In this document: positions 10,812-20,881 of the stretch, one piece after another
How positions within the stretch are numbered: the stretch's first letter is position 1
How the letters are laid out: each line of letters begins with the position of its first letter
Origin: Xylaria sp. FL1777
Lineage: Eukaryota; Ascomycota; Sordariomycetes; Xylariales; Xylariaceae
Assembly: GCA_022578965.1 (NCBI GenBank)
Contig: MU400528.1
Span: 432,898-496,897 of the forward strand
Length of the DNA stretch: 64,000 nucleotides
Direction: 5' to 3'
The notes under the pieces: model-generated
What the model was told of the DNA's origin: nothing
Databases searched by the model: none
What the model saw: the letters and a program-made list of their open reading frames with translations, nothing else
Made by a program: the position numbers and the translations under genes

Positions 10812-12155
10812 TCATATGGGTGCTGATTTGGTTTCTATTCCTGCCTCTAACGGCTCTATTGCCACTGCAACAGGCGAACCATTTACAGGATCAATTACCG
10901 GCTGCGCGGCATCTAGCAATACTGACGTATCTGACTCTACCGTTGGCTGGACTGCCCCGCGAGCTTCGTCTGAAGCTGACACCCCGTTGACTGCGTTCTC
11001 CCTGCCGTCCTCATTAGGCTTGGTCTTGGCCTTGGTCTGTGTCCGCGTCCGCCGCGCGTCGGCTATCAGGTCACGGAAAAGGTTGTCATTCTTGGCGGCC
11101 CAGGCGGCGCCGTCGAAATCCTTGTCCCGGATCTGCGCGCCCACGGCGGCGGAGCGCGATGTCGTCGGCGCCCGCGAGCCCAGCGTGCGCTCCCAGACGT
11201 CCAGATCATGCAGCAGCTCGGCCCGGAGCCGCGGGCGCTGCGAGTCGCAGTTTGCGTTCCAGATCATGACCCATTCGCGATGGCGGCGCTCTAGCATGCC
11301 GCGGTTCCCGCTCGTCGAGAGGCTGAGATCAGAGAGCTCCTTGCGCAACTGCGCCTCTTTCAGCATGGAGTAGTTGAGCGCTGGCAGCCGATCGGGAGTC
11401 GGCTGTGGCTTGTTGGATAAGGTGGGCGAGAATGCGGTCGAGGACGCCGGCGTGAAGGTGCTCGTTATGTTCGTCGGTTTGGCTAAGCTGCGCCGCGAAG
11501 GCTGAGCTGGCGGTGTCGGATCTGCCTGTGGCTGTGGCTCCCCCGGACACGAGGTGTCGATGTGTCTATCAACCTGGATTGGTTTCATGCGGCGCCAACA
11601 GATGGGACAGGCAACGAGGCCATCGTCGGGTTCGATGTTGACGGGTTCGGGGTCGGGGACGTGGGACTCCTGGCGGGCCATCTCGGCGGTGGCCTCCATG
11701 CTCCGCGTCTTGCTGAGACGTGCCGAGGAGCGCAACCTCTTGCTCGCGCGTTGTGGGCTGGTTGGTTGCTGCTTGTCGTCTTCGTCCATGTCGTGTGCCT
11801 TCCGCTTGGGCGTCTCTTCTCTTGTCGATGTGGGCGGCGGTCTTCGCGCAAAGTCGAGCACGGCGGATCGAGCCTGTGTAAAGGCAGCGACTACTTCCTC
11901 CATGGACCAGTTGCTCCGCAGCTTCATCTCCTGCTCGGAGGCGCGGCACAGCGGGCACTTCCCGCCGGTGGACAGGGCACGCCGGATGCACAGCGAGCAG
12001 AAGGTGTGGTTGCATGATGTGAGCATGGGCGTCCTGTAGAAATCCTTGCAGATCTGGCAGCGCAGGGCGGCTTCGACGGCAGAGAGACCGGAGAGCGGCG
12101 TCGACAGCCAGTCTGTCGAGTCGGCGACGCTGTCGAAGTCGTCGTTGTTCATCAT
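10812..12155 (-). CDS. rad18: RAD18, postreplication-repair E3 ubiquitin ligase
   Basis: Single exon, 447 aa from ATG 12155; a second ATG at 12152 is equally possible. The open frame extends upstream to 12224 only through a GTG codon and is not used. Domains in order: C3HC4 RING (about residues 33-70, CQIC...CNHTFCSLC...CPLC) preceded by DSTDWLSTPL, the typical RAD18 lead-in; a UBZ4-type zinc finger (C183, C186, H198, C203); and a SAP-like DNA-binding region (about 260-310, LNYSMLKEAQLRKELSDLSL). RAD18 with Rad6 monoubiquitinates PCNA at stalled forks and starts translesion synthesis. All key metal ligands are present. It is divergent from POL32 with 624 bp between start codons, and MCB-like ACGCG elements lie between them. 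Confidence 0.95.
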   Translation of the reverse strand: MMNNDDFDSVADSTDWLSTPLSGLSAVEAALRCQICKDFYRTPMLTSCNHTFCSLCIRRALSTGGKCPLCRASEQEMKLRSNWSMEEVVAAFTQARSAVLDFARRPPPTSTREETPKRKAHDMDEDDKQQPTSPQRASKRLRSSARLSKTRSMEATAEMARQESHVPDPEPVNIEPDDGLVACPICWRRMKPIQVDRHIDTSCPGEPQPQADPTPPAQPSRRSLAKPTNITSTFTPASSTAFSPTLSNKPQPTPDRLPALNYSMLKEAQLRKELSDLSLSTSGNRGMLERRHREWVMIWNANCDSQRPRLRAELLHDLDVWERTLGSRAPTTSRSAAVGAQIRDKDFDGAAWAAKNDNLFRDLIADARRTRTQTKAKTKPNEDGRENAVNGVSASDEARGAVQPTVESDTSVLLDAAQPVIDPVNGSPVAVAIEPLEAGIETKSAPI

Positions 12156-12779
12156 GATCGTTTCTGAGCCGGCCTGGCAGTGTGCGCAGTTCCAGTTACC
12201 GAGTTGAATGGTTCTTCTGGACACATAAATGAAGAAGGAAAAAGATGGATTGCCCTACTGGCTCTGGGTTTCTTTTGTGTCTTTCCCTTCAGAAAAATGC
12301 AGACACTCGGGCCTTTGTTGAGAATTGTGTATTTGATCTGATAATAAGAAGTACAAAGATCTCAGGTGAAATCGTAGAGGTAGGTACCTGGCAAGGCATG
12401 TAGACAAGTACCTAAAGTACCGGTACCTACCATACATCTAGGTATCTTAAGACGCGCTTGCCCAGTAGCCGGTAGGGAGCGATTTGTCACTTTCGCATAG
12501 AGCTTTGCAGGGATGGTACTTGTCCATCTCACCCATTTGCCCCACCACTTAACGCGTCCCTGCAACGCGCTCTATCTACCTAATCTATCTAAACTTCATT
12601 ATCACTTCTGGGATTCACTAGCTTCACTGAGCTCACCAACTCATAAATCTAGCCATTGAACTGAGATATAGGATTGGTCTTTACTGACGCGGGAATCCCC
12701 GAATCCCCATTTTGTCTATCCCTTTCTCTCTCTTTCTTGCTTTCACTTGTTTACGGTGCTCAACCGCCGTCCTTCAAAA
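12156..12779. promoter_or_regulatory. Bidirectional promoter of RAD18 and POL32 with MCB-like sites
   Basis: 624 bp between two divergent start codons. It holds a consensus MluI cell-cycle box ACGCGT at 12552-12557 and the related cores ACGCGC at 12452-12457, ACGCGC at 12565-12570 and ACGCGG at 12687-12692. In yeasts the MBF complex binds ACGCGT and drives DNA-replication genes at G1/S. MBF action here is an inference. The 3' part near POL32 is CT-rich (TCTCTCTTTC, about 12720-12750), as is common for fungal core promoters. Confidence 0.55.
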
Positions 12780-14307
12780 ATGGAAGACTACAAGCAGTAT
12801 CTAGCCCAGAAGATCCTGACCGAGGACCAGGTCGTGAGTTATGCCTCCAACATTCGAAACTGGCCACCAATTCAATGCTGACTTACGCCAAGGTTACGTA
12901 TCGATTGCTAAGCAGAGCTCTAAAGATTCATGTGAACACTGCGAAGGAGTATGCTTCTCGAATTACAGGCGTGGTGTCTTAGATGGAACCGGCGCTGATA
13001 CACGGTAGAATGCTTTATGACTTCCACAAATGGCAGAACGACAAGCGCCCCGGCGCGTTGCATGCCATCTACATGATCTACGGCACAAAGAGCAGACCGG
13101 TGCAGCAAGACGAAGATGTTGAGATGACCGATTCCCAGGTGTCCGAAGCCATGGACGCTCCTTTCTCTGATCTAGTGCCCACATATTCCCTCTCTTTGGT
13201 GAGCCAAGAACAGCTCCAAGGTGAGCCTTATCCTAAACCCTCGGTAAGCCCTATGGGCACGACATACAGCGATAGAGACGATAACTGACTGAATCTGAAG
13301 AGTCTTTATCACAATACAGCGACGTTGCTTCCATTCATGTCTACAGCTTGGCACCACACCCGCTCAAAGATCTTCAAATTCTCACCGACACGGCGAGACA
13401 GGTACTAGAAATTTCCACAACAGATAACATCCCTAATTCGAGCAAAGTTTATGGCACCATAGCCAACCCGAATGTGCGCAAGCGAGAGCGCCGAGGCGGT
13501 CCTGTTCCCGTGCCTAACGCATCTCAACCCCAAAGTGAATCTAAGCCTATTGTCAAGCAAGAAGCAAAGCCTGCTGCGGCGGTTGTTGTCAAAGAAGAGC
13601 CCAAGGATGTCTCGAAGCCGACTGCTGCGCCCGGTCCGGTTAAGAAGTCTACGCCTGCTGCCTCTTTGAAGCGCCAAGGGTCGTCGGGTATCAGTCAAAT
13701 GTTCGCAAAAGCAGCCGCGAAACCTAAGAAACCCGTGACCAAAGCTGCTGAGTCATCGGCCACTACTGCCGCAACTAGTAGCGCCGAGGACAACCAAACA
13801 ACAGAGGCTATGTCAGATGACGGAGAGGATGATGCAGATCCAATCTCAGGCGTCAAGAATGAAAATAACAGTGTCCGACAAGCACGCAAAGATCGTGAAG
13901 AGGAGCTCCGACGCATGATGGAGGAAAGCGACGATGACGAAGAGCCGGAGAAGACGGCAGATAGTCCAGAGGAGGACCCGATGGACGAAGAGCCGCCACT
14001 ACCTGAACCCGAGCAGGAGTTGAAGGCTGAAGAGCCAGCTGAGGTAGTCTCGAGTACAAGTGGTGGTCGACGGAGGGGACGGCGCCGCGTCACGCGCAAG
14101 AAGCAGATTATGGACGAGAAAGGCTACCTTGTCACCATCCAGGAGCCGGGCTGGGAGTCTTTCTCCGAAGACGAGGCGCCAGCCCCACCGCCCAAGGCTA
14201 AGCAGCAACAACAAAGTGCCAAGCCGGAGCCGACTGCGAAACCTAAGAAGGGTGCTGCTAGCAAGGGGGCACAGGGCAATATCATGTCCTTCTTCTCGAA
14301 GAAGTGA
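12780..14307 (+). CDS. pol32: POL32/Cdc27, DNA polymerase delta third subunit
   Basis: Exons 12780-12833, 12893-12948, 13009-13220 and 13301-14307 give 442 aa. All introns have CTRAY-like branch sites near the acceptor. The N-terminal domain (about residues 1-150: YKQYLAQKILTEDQV, VTYRLLSRALKIHVNTAKEML, RPGALHAIYMIYG, ASIHVYSLAPHPLKDLQIL) is the Cdc27/POLD3 winged-helix part that binds the Pol31 subunit. The rest is a low-complexity, Lys/Glu/Ala-rich linker. The last residues QGNIMSFFSKK are a clear PCNA-interacting (PIP) box, QxxIxxFF. It raises Pol delta processivity and supports translesion synthesis and break-induced replication in the nucleus. The divergent neighbour RAD18 acts on the same PCNA ring. 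Confidence 0.93.
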
Positions 14308-14787
14308 GACGAGGTACTTTGTAAGGGATATGGGCGGTAACGAAGGCATGCATAAGTACATTGTTTAGCATATCATGGAAATGGCAATGGCAATGGTAAT
14401 TTAGTGAACTCTACTAGTCTAGATAAACGTTCGGGCTGCCCTGAAGCAATTAATATCTAGTACTTACCACTATATTACACAAGCATATCCGTAACTATTT
14501 CCTTAGATTCCCGCGAACCGAGTAGAATTTCCTTGCTGTCTTTAAAGTTGTCCAAATAGAAATCAGGTTATTATGAACAACGTTATTTCTGCTCAGAAAA
14601 CAGACAAACAATGATGTCTTAAGTAGTCTTAAAAAAATTCCCTTTGGGATACGACCGGAATGAGTAAATTAAGCATAAGTAGCGAGTAAGTATTCGTTTA
14701 TAATCCAGATAAATTACCTGCCAAGCCTATTGATTCAAATCTCGTAACTTAATTAGGTTATATTCTAAGTTACTTCGACCTACTTAC
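14308..14787. other. Convergent 3' intergenic region
   Basis: 480 bp between the ends of POL32 and the amidase. AT-rich with several TAAGTA/TTACTT repeats and no reading frame of note. Confidence 0.6.
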
Positions 14788-17359
14788 TCAACATGTCTTG
14801 GCCAACTTAGCAGCGTCAAGTAGTGTATCAAGAGCATGAAGAAGTTTCTCATCCTCGTACCTAAGGTAACGACAAATTAGCCCCGTGAAACGATACCCAT
14901 AGGCTGTAGCGCGCATTTGTTGATGTGGATCCAATATTAGTTTCATTCGGGTGAGAATCAAGCCTTCGATATCGGCATATATCTGGGGTGGACAAGAAAG
15001 GAGGGGAGATGGAGGACGACAAGGAGGGAGTAAAGAAAGAGCTTACATCCGTCCCACGAGCTGTAACGATACCGGAGCACCAGCATATCCTTCGACGCCA
15101 TGTTCCCTCCACAAATTGTAGTTGTACCCATCTGCCTCGCTCATCGGCTTGTAGTTTGCTGGATACTCGTGTGTTTTGTCGCTTTCTTCCTGAGTACGGC
15201 CGACTTTGACACCAGTAGGGAATATGATGGCTGGGTAGTTGAGGAGATTCCACTGCGATACATATAGTTTCAATATCCAGATGGCAATAGGCAAGTTTTA
15301 ATGTAGGGATGAAGTGCACAAACGGATTACCAAGGGAATCGAGTGTGGATACATCGCAAACATCGTATGCTGAATGGAAATAGGGCAAGATAGAAGAGAT
15401 ACTAAATTGTTTTTACCTGTGATGTGTAACCCCAATAACGGGCGGTTCCAATTTTAGGTGCGACACCTGGTCCGGCTATTAAATATCTGGAGTCAGTAAT
15501 TGTCATTAATGACAAGAGATGGAAAAGATTTTGGGAGACTGCCGTAGTAATCGGAGCAAAAGCTCCTCTAAAGCATGTTCAATAGAGGTATCAGAGAGCC
15601 TGGCGAACTAACCTGGGCATAGGATTACGTCCACAGCTCTCTCATTCCAGAGAGAAGCATACGAAGCACGATAGGCGTCGCGCTCTTGATATGCTTGCCA
15701 AAGAGTTGGAATCCTGTAGACATTTGTCGCAAGTGAGTTGGAGGTTTCGTTATAGTATCCTATTATAGAGAAAGGTGTGAAAGGTGTACGAAACTCACGT
15801 GTGTTCTCGAACATGAGGGTTATCGAGGAGAATCCATTTCGATAGGGGTAATATTGGTTCACCGGAGGCGTGAATGGCCGCCATTTCTTCAGCGCCTCCA
15901 TCACAAAAATACAGCTTGGCCTAAAGAATTCTTGGCGTGAGTTATATAGATTTCGTCTGCGTATGTTGCGCAATCCTCAGAGCCGTAGCCTTGAATGTAG
16001 AAACAGAGAACTGTTGTTCTAAATATCAAAAAAGAACGGTGAGTTGTGACGTACGATGATCTCCCATGCTAGATCATGTTTCCAGCATTCCCAATCCACG
16101 ACCTCCACGTCATCGCTATCCCTCAATTTCTCCACGATTCGCGATAGGGCGGCCGTGACAGGCGGATGAGGCCGCACGACATTGTCATTCCAGATAACCC
16201 CGACTCTGAGTTTACGCCCCTTTCGATCTTCGAGTTGGTCCTCCTCCTTCCACGGAATCGGCACCAAGCTGGGTTCTCTGAGCCATGGACGAGCGTGTAG
16301 AATAGTACGAACAAAGAGAGAGACGCCCTTAAGGCTGGTGGATAGGGGTCCAATTGTAGCAACGATATGATCGGCGTTCGTCATCGTAGCAGACCACCCG
16401 CTCACGGGAAGTCGCAGCGCTGTGGGCTTGAACCCGAATACGCCATTATTAGCAGCCGGAGAACGGATCGACCCGCCTATATCTGTGCCAATTCCCAGAA
16501 CGGAGCCCCGGATGCCTACTAGTGCGCCCTCGCCGCCAGAGGAGCCTCCAGCCGTGAGTGTTGTATTGTGGGGGTTTACCGTAGTGCTATTCAGAGGGAG
16601 AGAAGCAGGGAAGAAAATCAGCCCGGGGGTCACTTATCCGTGCCTCCATGCACTTTCCCCCTCTCCTTTTGCTTCTTCTTTAGGCAATCTTTCGCAACGT
16701 GACCGCTGATGCTCGTTGGAGTAGTTGGGAGGAAGACAGTTCGAAAAGCTCACAACTTACCCGTACAGATTATTGCTCGTCTCGAGGTGCATGAGCGTTT
16801 GTGGCTGCGTAGTCCGCACGTAGAACACGGCACCCGCTCCCCAGAGAATCTGCAATATAAGCGCGTCCTTCTCGGCGACTCTGCCCACCCAGCTGACGAA
16901 ACCCGCGTTCAAGTCGTGGCCCTTGACCCCAATGTGCTCCTTGATGCTGATGGGGACGCCGTGAAGTGGGCCGATGGGCTGCCCGGTGGCAGCGAGGTGG
17001 TCGTCTAGCTCAGCGGCCCTCTTCAGTGCGTGTTCTGGGAGAAGCTCCGTCACGCAGTTTGTGAGTTGCTGTGCTAGACATGCTCGCCGCATGAAGGCTT
17101 GGACGACCGTCTTCGCGCTCCATTGGCCTGACGCAAGCATTACTGTTAACTCTTCGACGTTTGTCTCTGTGATTGCTAGATCTTCGGGTGTAAGTATGCT
17201 CTTTGGGACGCCCGTTGTATTGATTGGTACATCGCCTGTTAACAACTCAGCCGGCGGTGGTTTAAATGATGCTAATGTCGCGTCTCGATGGCGCTGACGA
17301 TCTGCGGCCACCTCCTCCCATGTTGCACCAGCACTTGTTGTTACAGTAACTGGAGACAT
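14788..17359 (-). CDS. Amidase of the acetamidase (amdS-like) family, seven exons
   Basis: Exons: 17359-16761, 16586-16055, 15920-15799, 15713-15613, 15475-15417, 15252-15047, 14860-14788, giving 563 aa, normal for fungal acetamidases (about 545-570). The amidase-signature catalytic triad is visible: Lys in VPISIKEHIGVKG, and the two Ser in GGSSGGEGAL and GTDIGGSIRSPA. The later LYFCDGGAEE, VDVILCP, GYTSQWNLLNYPA and SLQLVGRMYEDEKLL segments match the amdS branch. The likely reaction is hydrolysis of short amides to acid plus ammonia for nitrogen supply. The last intron (15046-14861) is partly open in frame: an acceptor at 14982-14981 would insert about 41 residues before YEDEKLL. I chose the model that keeps LVGRMYEDEK contiguous. 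Cytosolic; no signal peptide seen. Confidence 0.9.
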
Positions 17360-18116
17360 AATGAAGCTATAGCTGCACTAGTAAACTAGGTTATCTAATT
17401 GAGGCCCGTAAGAGTATAGTAGTATAAGGGGCAAGCAATACCAGGTCTCGACAGCGATTTCCCGATAGACGACATCAAACCGAACTCGCACGCGGGGAAA
17501 CCGGCGTGATCGGCGAGCGAGATACGGTTCATGGGTGTGACAATGCATGCGCATGTCTGAGATTCGGTCCATTAGCTGAAGACGATCATGATACTGTGGG
17601 GGTCATTGATAACCACCCACAGTATATGCCTATCAATGTTAGTATTGTGACGCCTATCGTTGGGAATACAGTCAGCTAGTCCTCTTTGACTCATCACAAT
17701 TGTACAATAATATTGTGTTTAGAATAGCTTCGCTAGAAAAAAGGATTTTCAGCAAACAGACTTAACGACAAGGAATTATGACAAGGTTGTTGTATAGTTA
17801 TGTATCATATCATATCATATCTCGTGATATTAGGTAGATATTGGGATTTTCGAACTGCCCTTTGTCACAACCATGGATACTTGACTTGCCTACTGACAAG
17901 TCTAGGTTTAACCTCCCAATTAATCATCGGGGGAGAACATGATCGTATCTGATCTTCACCCAACATTAAGCCCGCGTGTTCTACAACCCTAGGGATGCTT
18001 TAGCTTATTCGTGCAGTCCCAATTTTCATCATACAACAAGACGAGTTCAATTGTATTATGAATGCTTTTCAGGCGAAGGTAGGTGATGGGTGAGGACTGC
18101 CGCTTTGCACCTTGCG
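17360..18116. other. Intergenic, nothing recognised
   Basis: 757 bp containing the amidase promoter. A short ATCAT-type repeat lies at about 17799-17821. No gene seen. Confidence 0.6.
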
Positions 18117-19158
18117 TTACTGGGGTCTTTGATTTTGGTTGAAGTTCATGCTATAGCCACCCGTCTTTTCGTCCTTCACCATTTGGAAATTATCGGTGCT
18201 GAGGCCAAAGGGTTTTAGTATACCATTACCGAGCTGCCAAATCGATTAGCTGCTAAAGGTTTTTTTTCGCCTAATGCCACCACAAACGCGTGAAAGACTA
18301 TATAGCACTCACATCCTTTAGCTTCCCCCACATCTCGCTCATTTCTTTCTCTTGCGCTGCCTTGACCCTTGGTGGGAGGGTTCGTAATTGAGTTTGGACG
18401 ATCTTTTTGTCTGTGCTGCTCAAGATCGGAATGGTGGAGAGGGTCTTGTAGTCTTCCTCGGCGCCAGACAGATTGGACCATCCGCCGAGCTCACTCCTCG
18501 CGCGGGCACGACGCATGAGGGCCTTAGCCCTTATCCTAAGGATGTCATCCTGTCGCTTGCGAGCGGCCTGTTGGGCATCCGTCTCTCCTCCGATAGCCGG
18601 GGCACTTTTCTGGGCCCCGGCGCTGACAATCTCCTCCTCTGGCTCGTCCTCTTCGGTGTCTTTTTCGGCGTCCCCGCCCAGTTTCTCGGTGGATTCGAGC
18701 ACAGCCTTCTCAGAGCGACTCAAGCTCTCCAGCGACTCGGTGGCACTCTGTATTGCTTCCTTGTACTGCTCGAGTTTGAGGTGGCAGGCGGCAATGTTGG
18801 ACTTGAGCACAGCGAGCTCGTAATCGAGATAGTGGGGGCAGATGGCGGTGGCTTCTTCATATTTGTTGATGGCATTCTCGTATTTGGCGGATGAGAAGAG
18901 GGCATTCGCTTCAGACTTCTTCTCATTAGATTCGTCTACGAGGCTCTGTAGAGGCGGCCATCAGTTAGCACGAGGAACGGCGATTGAAAGGCTTGGTTGA
19001 TTAGTCCATGTACATGCCGCTTCTTCTTCGGGTGGGAATCTTGGAGGCGATATCAACCCTTCGATGTCCTCGCCAGACAGACCCTCACCCTGGACGGGGT
19101 CAATTTCTGACCGCTTAGTGTTCTGGGTAGAATCCTGGGATAGTGATTGCTGGGGCAT
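18117..19158 (-). CDS. TPR protein of the TTC1 family, with a probable GC-AG intron
   Basis: Exons 19158-19018, 18945-18313, 18233-18117 give 296 aa. The N-terminus is acidic ([24 protein letters not shown]). Three TPR-like helices follow: [53 protein letters not shown], and [20 protein letters not shown] after an acidic insert. The C-terminus [16 protein letters not shown]...[10 protein letters not shown] is the conserved TTC1 tail. TTC1 proteins are Hsp90/Hsp70 and Ras-related adaptors; the role here is inferred. The first intron has no usable GT donor: the nearby GTACAT puts a TAG straight after the junction. A donor GCG|GCATGT at 19017 with acceptor CTACAG restores PPEEEA-SLVDESN exactly, so this is read as a 72-nt GC-AG intron. 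Confidence 0.83.
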
Positions 19159-19680
19159 TGCGTTGATCTATGGTCGTCGTCGTCGTCCAGCAGGGATATA
19201 AAATATTTAAAGTTGCCTACCAACCTAGGTAGACTACCTACCTAGGTAGCTACCTACATAAGGATACTGTACGTCATCAATTGCTTTGGTGTATATACAT
19301 ACATAGGTAGGTACCTAGGCATCTACTGCATTAGGTACCTAGGTTAGGTATCGATAGTACCTAGTTCTACCTAGGTTAGGTCGTGGAGGGGTTTATCGCG
19401 TTTATCAAATATCCACTAGCGACGGGGGGTGCTAGACAGTGCCCCTCCATCGAAAAATTACCCAGAATTCTTGTACTTCAAGATTTCAGCAAGACAGACT
19501 ACGCTACCTAAATGAGTAGCTAGTAGGAACAGGTGATGCGTATAGGTATCATATAAGGGCCCTACTAAGAGTCCTGGAAGCACATCGATTCGCGGGTAGT
19601 CATCCAAACGGTATCCACATGACATATATATATATAATATCACCTACTCATAGTATCCTCTCATTGTTTCACCAACGGCC
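19159..19680. repeat. Cluster of short CCTAGGTA-type palindromic motifs
   Basis: 522 bp between two divergent genes (TTC1-like and HAD). Positions about 19220-19380 are crowded with overlapping TACCTAGGTA, GTAGGTACC and ACCTACCTAGG motifs. No gene. The same motif recurs in other intergenic stretches of the window and is absent from the exons I examined. Confidence 0.65.
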
Positions 19681-20685
19681 ATGGTTGCTCACGCAGAGTA
19701 AGTCTGCCATGTCTTCGAGAGTGGTTTTGACACTGGTCTCTCGGATGGCTAAAAGTGTCGCGATCCGAGCTGACACGGCTGCTATTCTAGCTTCCCGCCT
19801 GTAAGGGCTTGCCTCTTCGATATGGACGGTCTGCTGCTCGACACCGAAGATATCTACACTTTGTGCCTCAATATCATACTTGAGAAATATGGACGCCCGA
19901 ATCTCCCGTGGTCTATCAAGGCACGTCTGCAAGGGCGACCCGGACCCGACGCCAATGCTCTCCTCCATGATTGGGCCAAGCTACCTATTTCCGAGGCCGA
20001 CTATATGACCCAGTACTCCGCTCTACAACTTAAGCACTTCCCAGACGCCAAGCCCCTGCCTGGAGTCGTGGAGCTTCTAACCAACTTGGGCCGAACTCGT
20101 TGGTTCGAGAAGCCCAAGGCCCAAGGGCAGGGCCACCGAGTACATATTGCGCTTGCCACCAGCAGCAACACGGCGAATTTCACTGTAAAGACTACGAATT
20201 GGACCGAGTTGTTTGCCGTCTTCGAGTCTCACCGTCGTGTCCTTGGAGATGATCCCCGCATTCAGCCTGGTCGCGGGAAACCCATGCCCGACATCTACCT
20301 CCTGGCGCTCAAGACTATCAATGACAGTCTAGCTGAAGGAGAGAAACCCATCACGCCGGAGGAATGCTTAGTATTTGAAGATAGTGTGCCTGGTGTAGAA
20401 GCTGGCCGACGAGCGGGCATGCGTGTTGTGTGGGCTCCGCACCCAATGTTGAAAAAAGAGTACCAAGGTCGCGAGAAAGACATATTGGCAGGGCGCATGG
20501 GAGAGGCAGGCCAAGTTGATCTTCATCAGCTAGGCGAACATGACGACGGCTGGGCCGAGTACTACCCCGATCTGACGAGCTTTCCATATGATAAATATGG
20601 AATCGTGGTGCCGCCGGCTGAGGTCGAATCAGACCCCTCAATGAAGGAAGATGTCGCTGAGGATATCGTGACAAAACCCCTCTAA
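19681..20685 (+). CDS. HAD-superfamily phosphatase (PUDP/HDHD1-like)
   Basis: Exons 19681-19697 and 19791-20685 (93-nt intron) give 303 aa. The first exon codes only five residues plus two bases; joining it gives DFPPVRACLFDMDGLLLDTE. HAD motif I is DMDGLLLDTE with the nucleophile and acid/base Asp. Motif II is the Ser/Thr of LATSSN (about residue 125). Motif III and IV are supplied by Lys in GRGKPMPDIYL and by FEDSVPGVEAGRRAGM. An alpha-helical cap (about residues 25-95) marks subfamily I. Family members dephosphorylate pseudouridine 5'-phosphate or small sugar phosphates; the actual substrate is not predictable. Convergent with ASA1, 196 bp apart. Confidence 0.88.
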
Positions 20686-20881
20686 AAGGCTGCGGTCAAT
20701 ATGTGGACTAGAATGGCAAAGATGCTAGATAGATACATAGATTTCCTACCTGAGAAGCCAGCCAGCTGAGGCTAATAGTCACAGCGGTATAGATGTATCC
20801 TAGAGAATGGCGGCCCATAACACAATCTATTGAAGCGCTTGATTCTCGACGCATTTCGTGGGTTGGGCGCAATCGTCGACA

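Noticed and set aside
12153..12224. N-terminal extension of RAD18
   Set aside because: It begins with GTG; the first ATG (12155) immediately precedes the conserved DSTDWLSTPL region.
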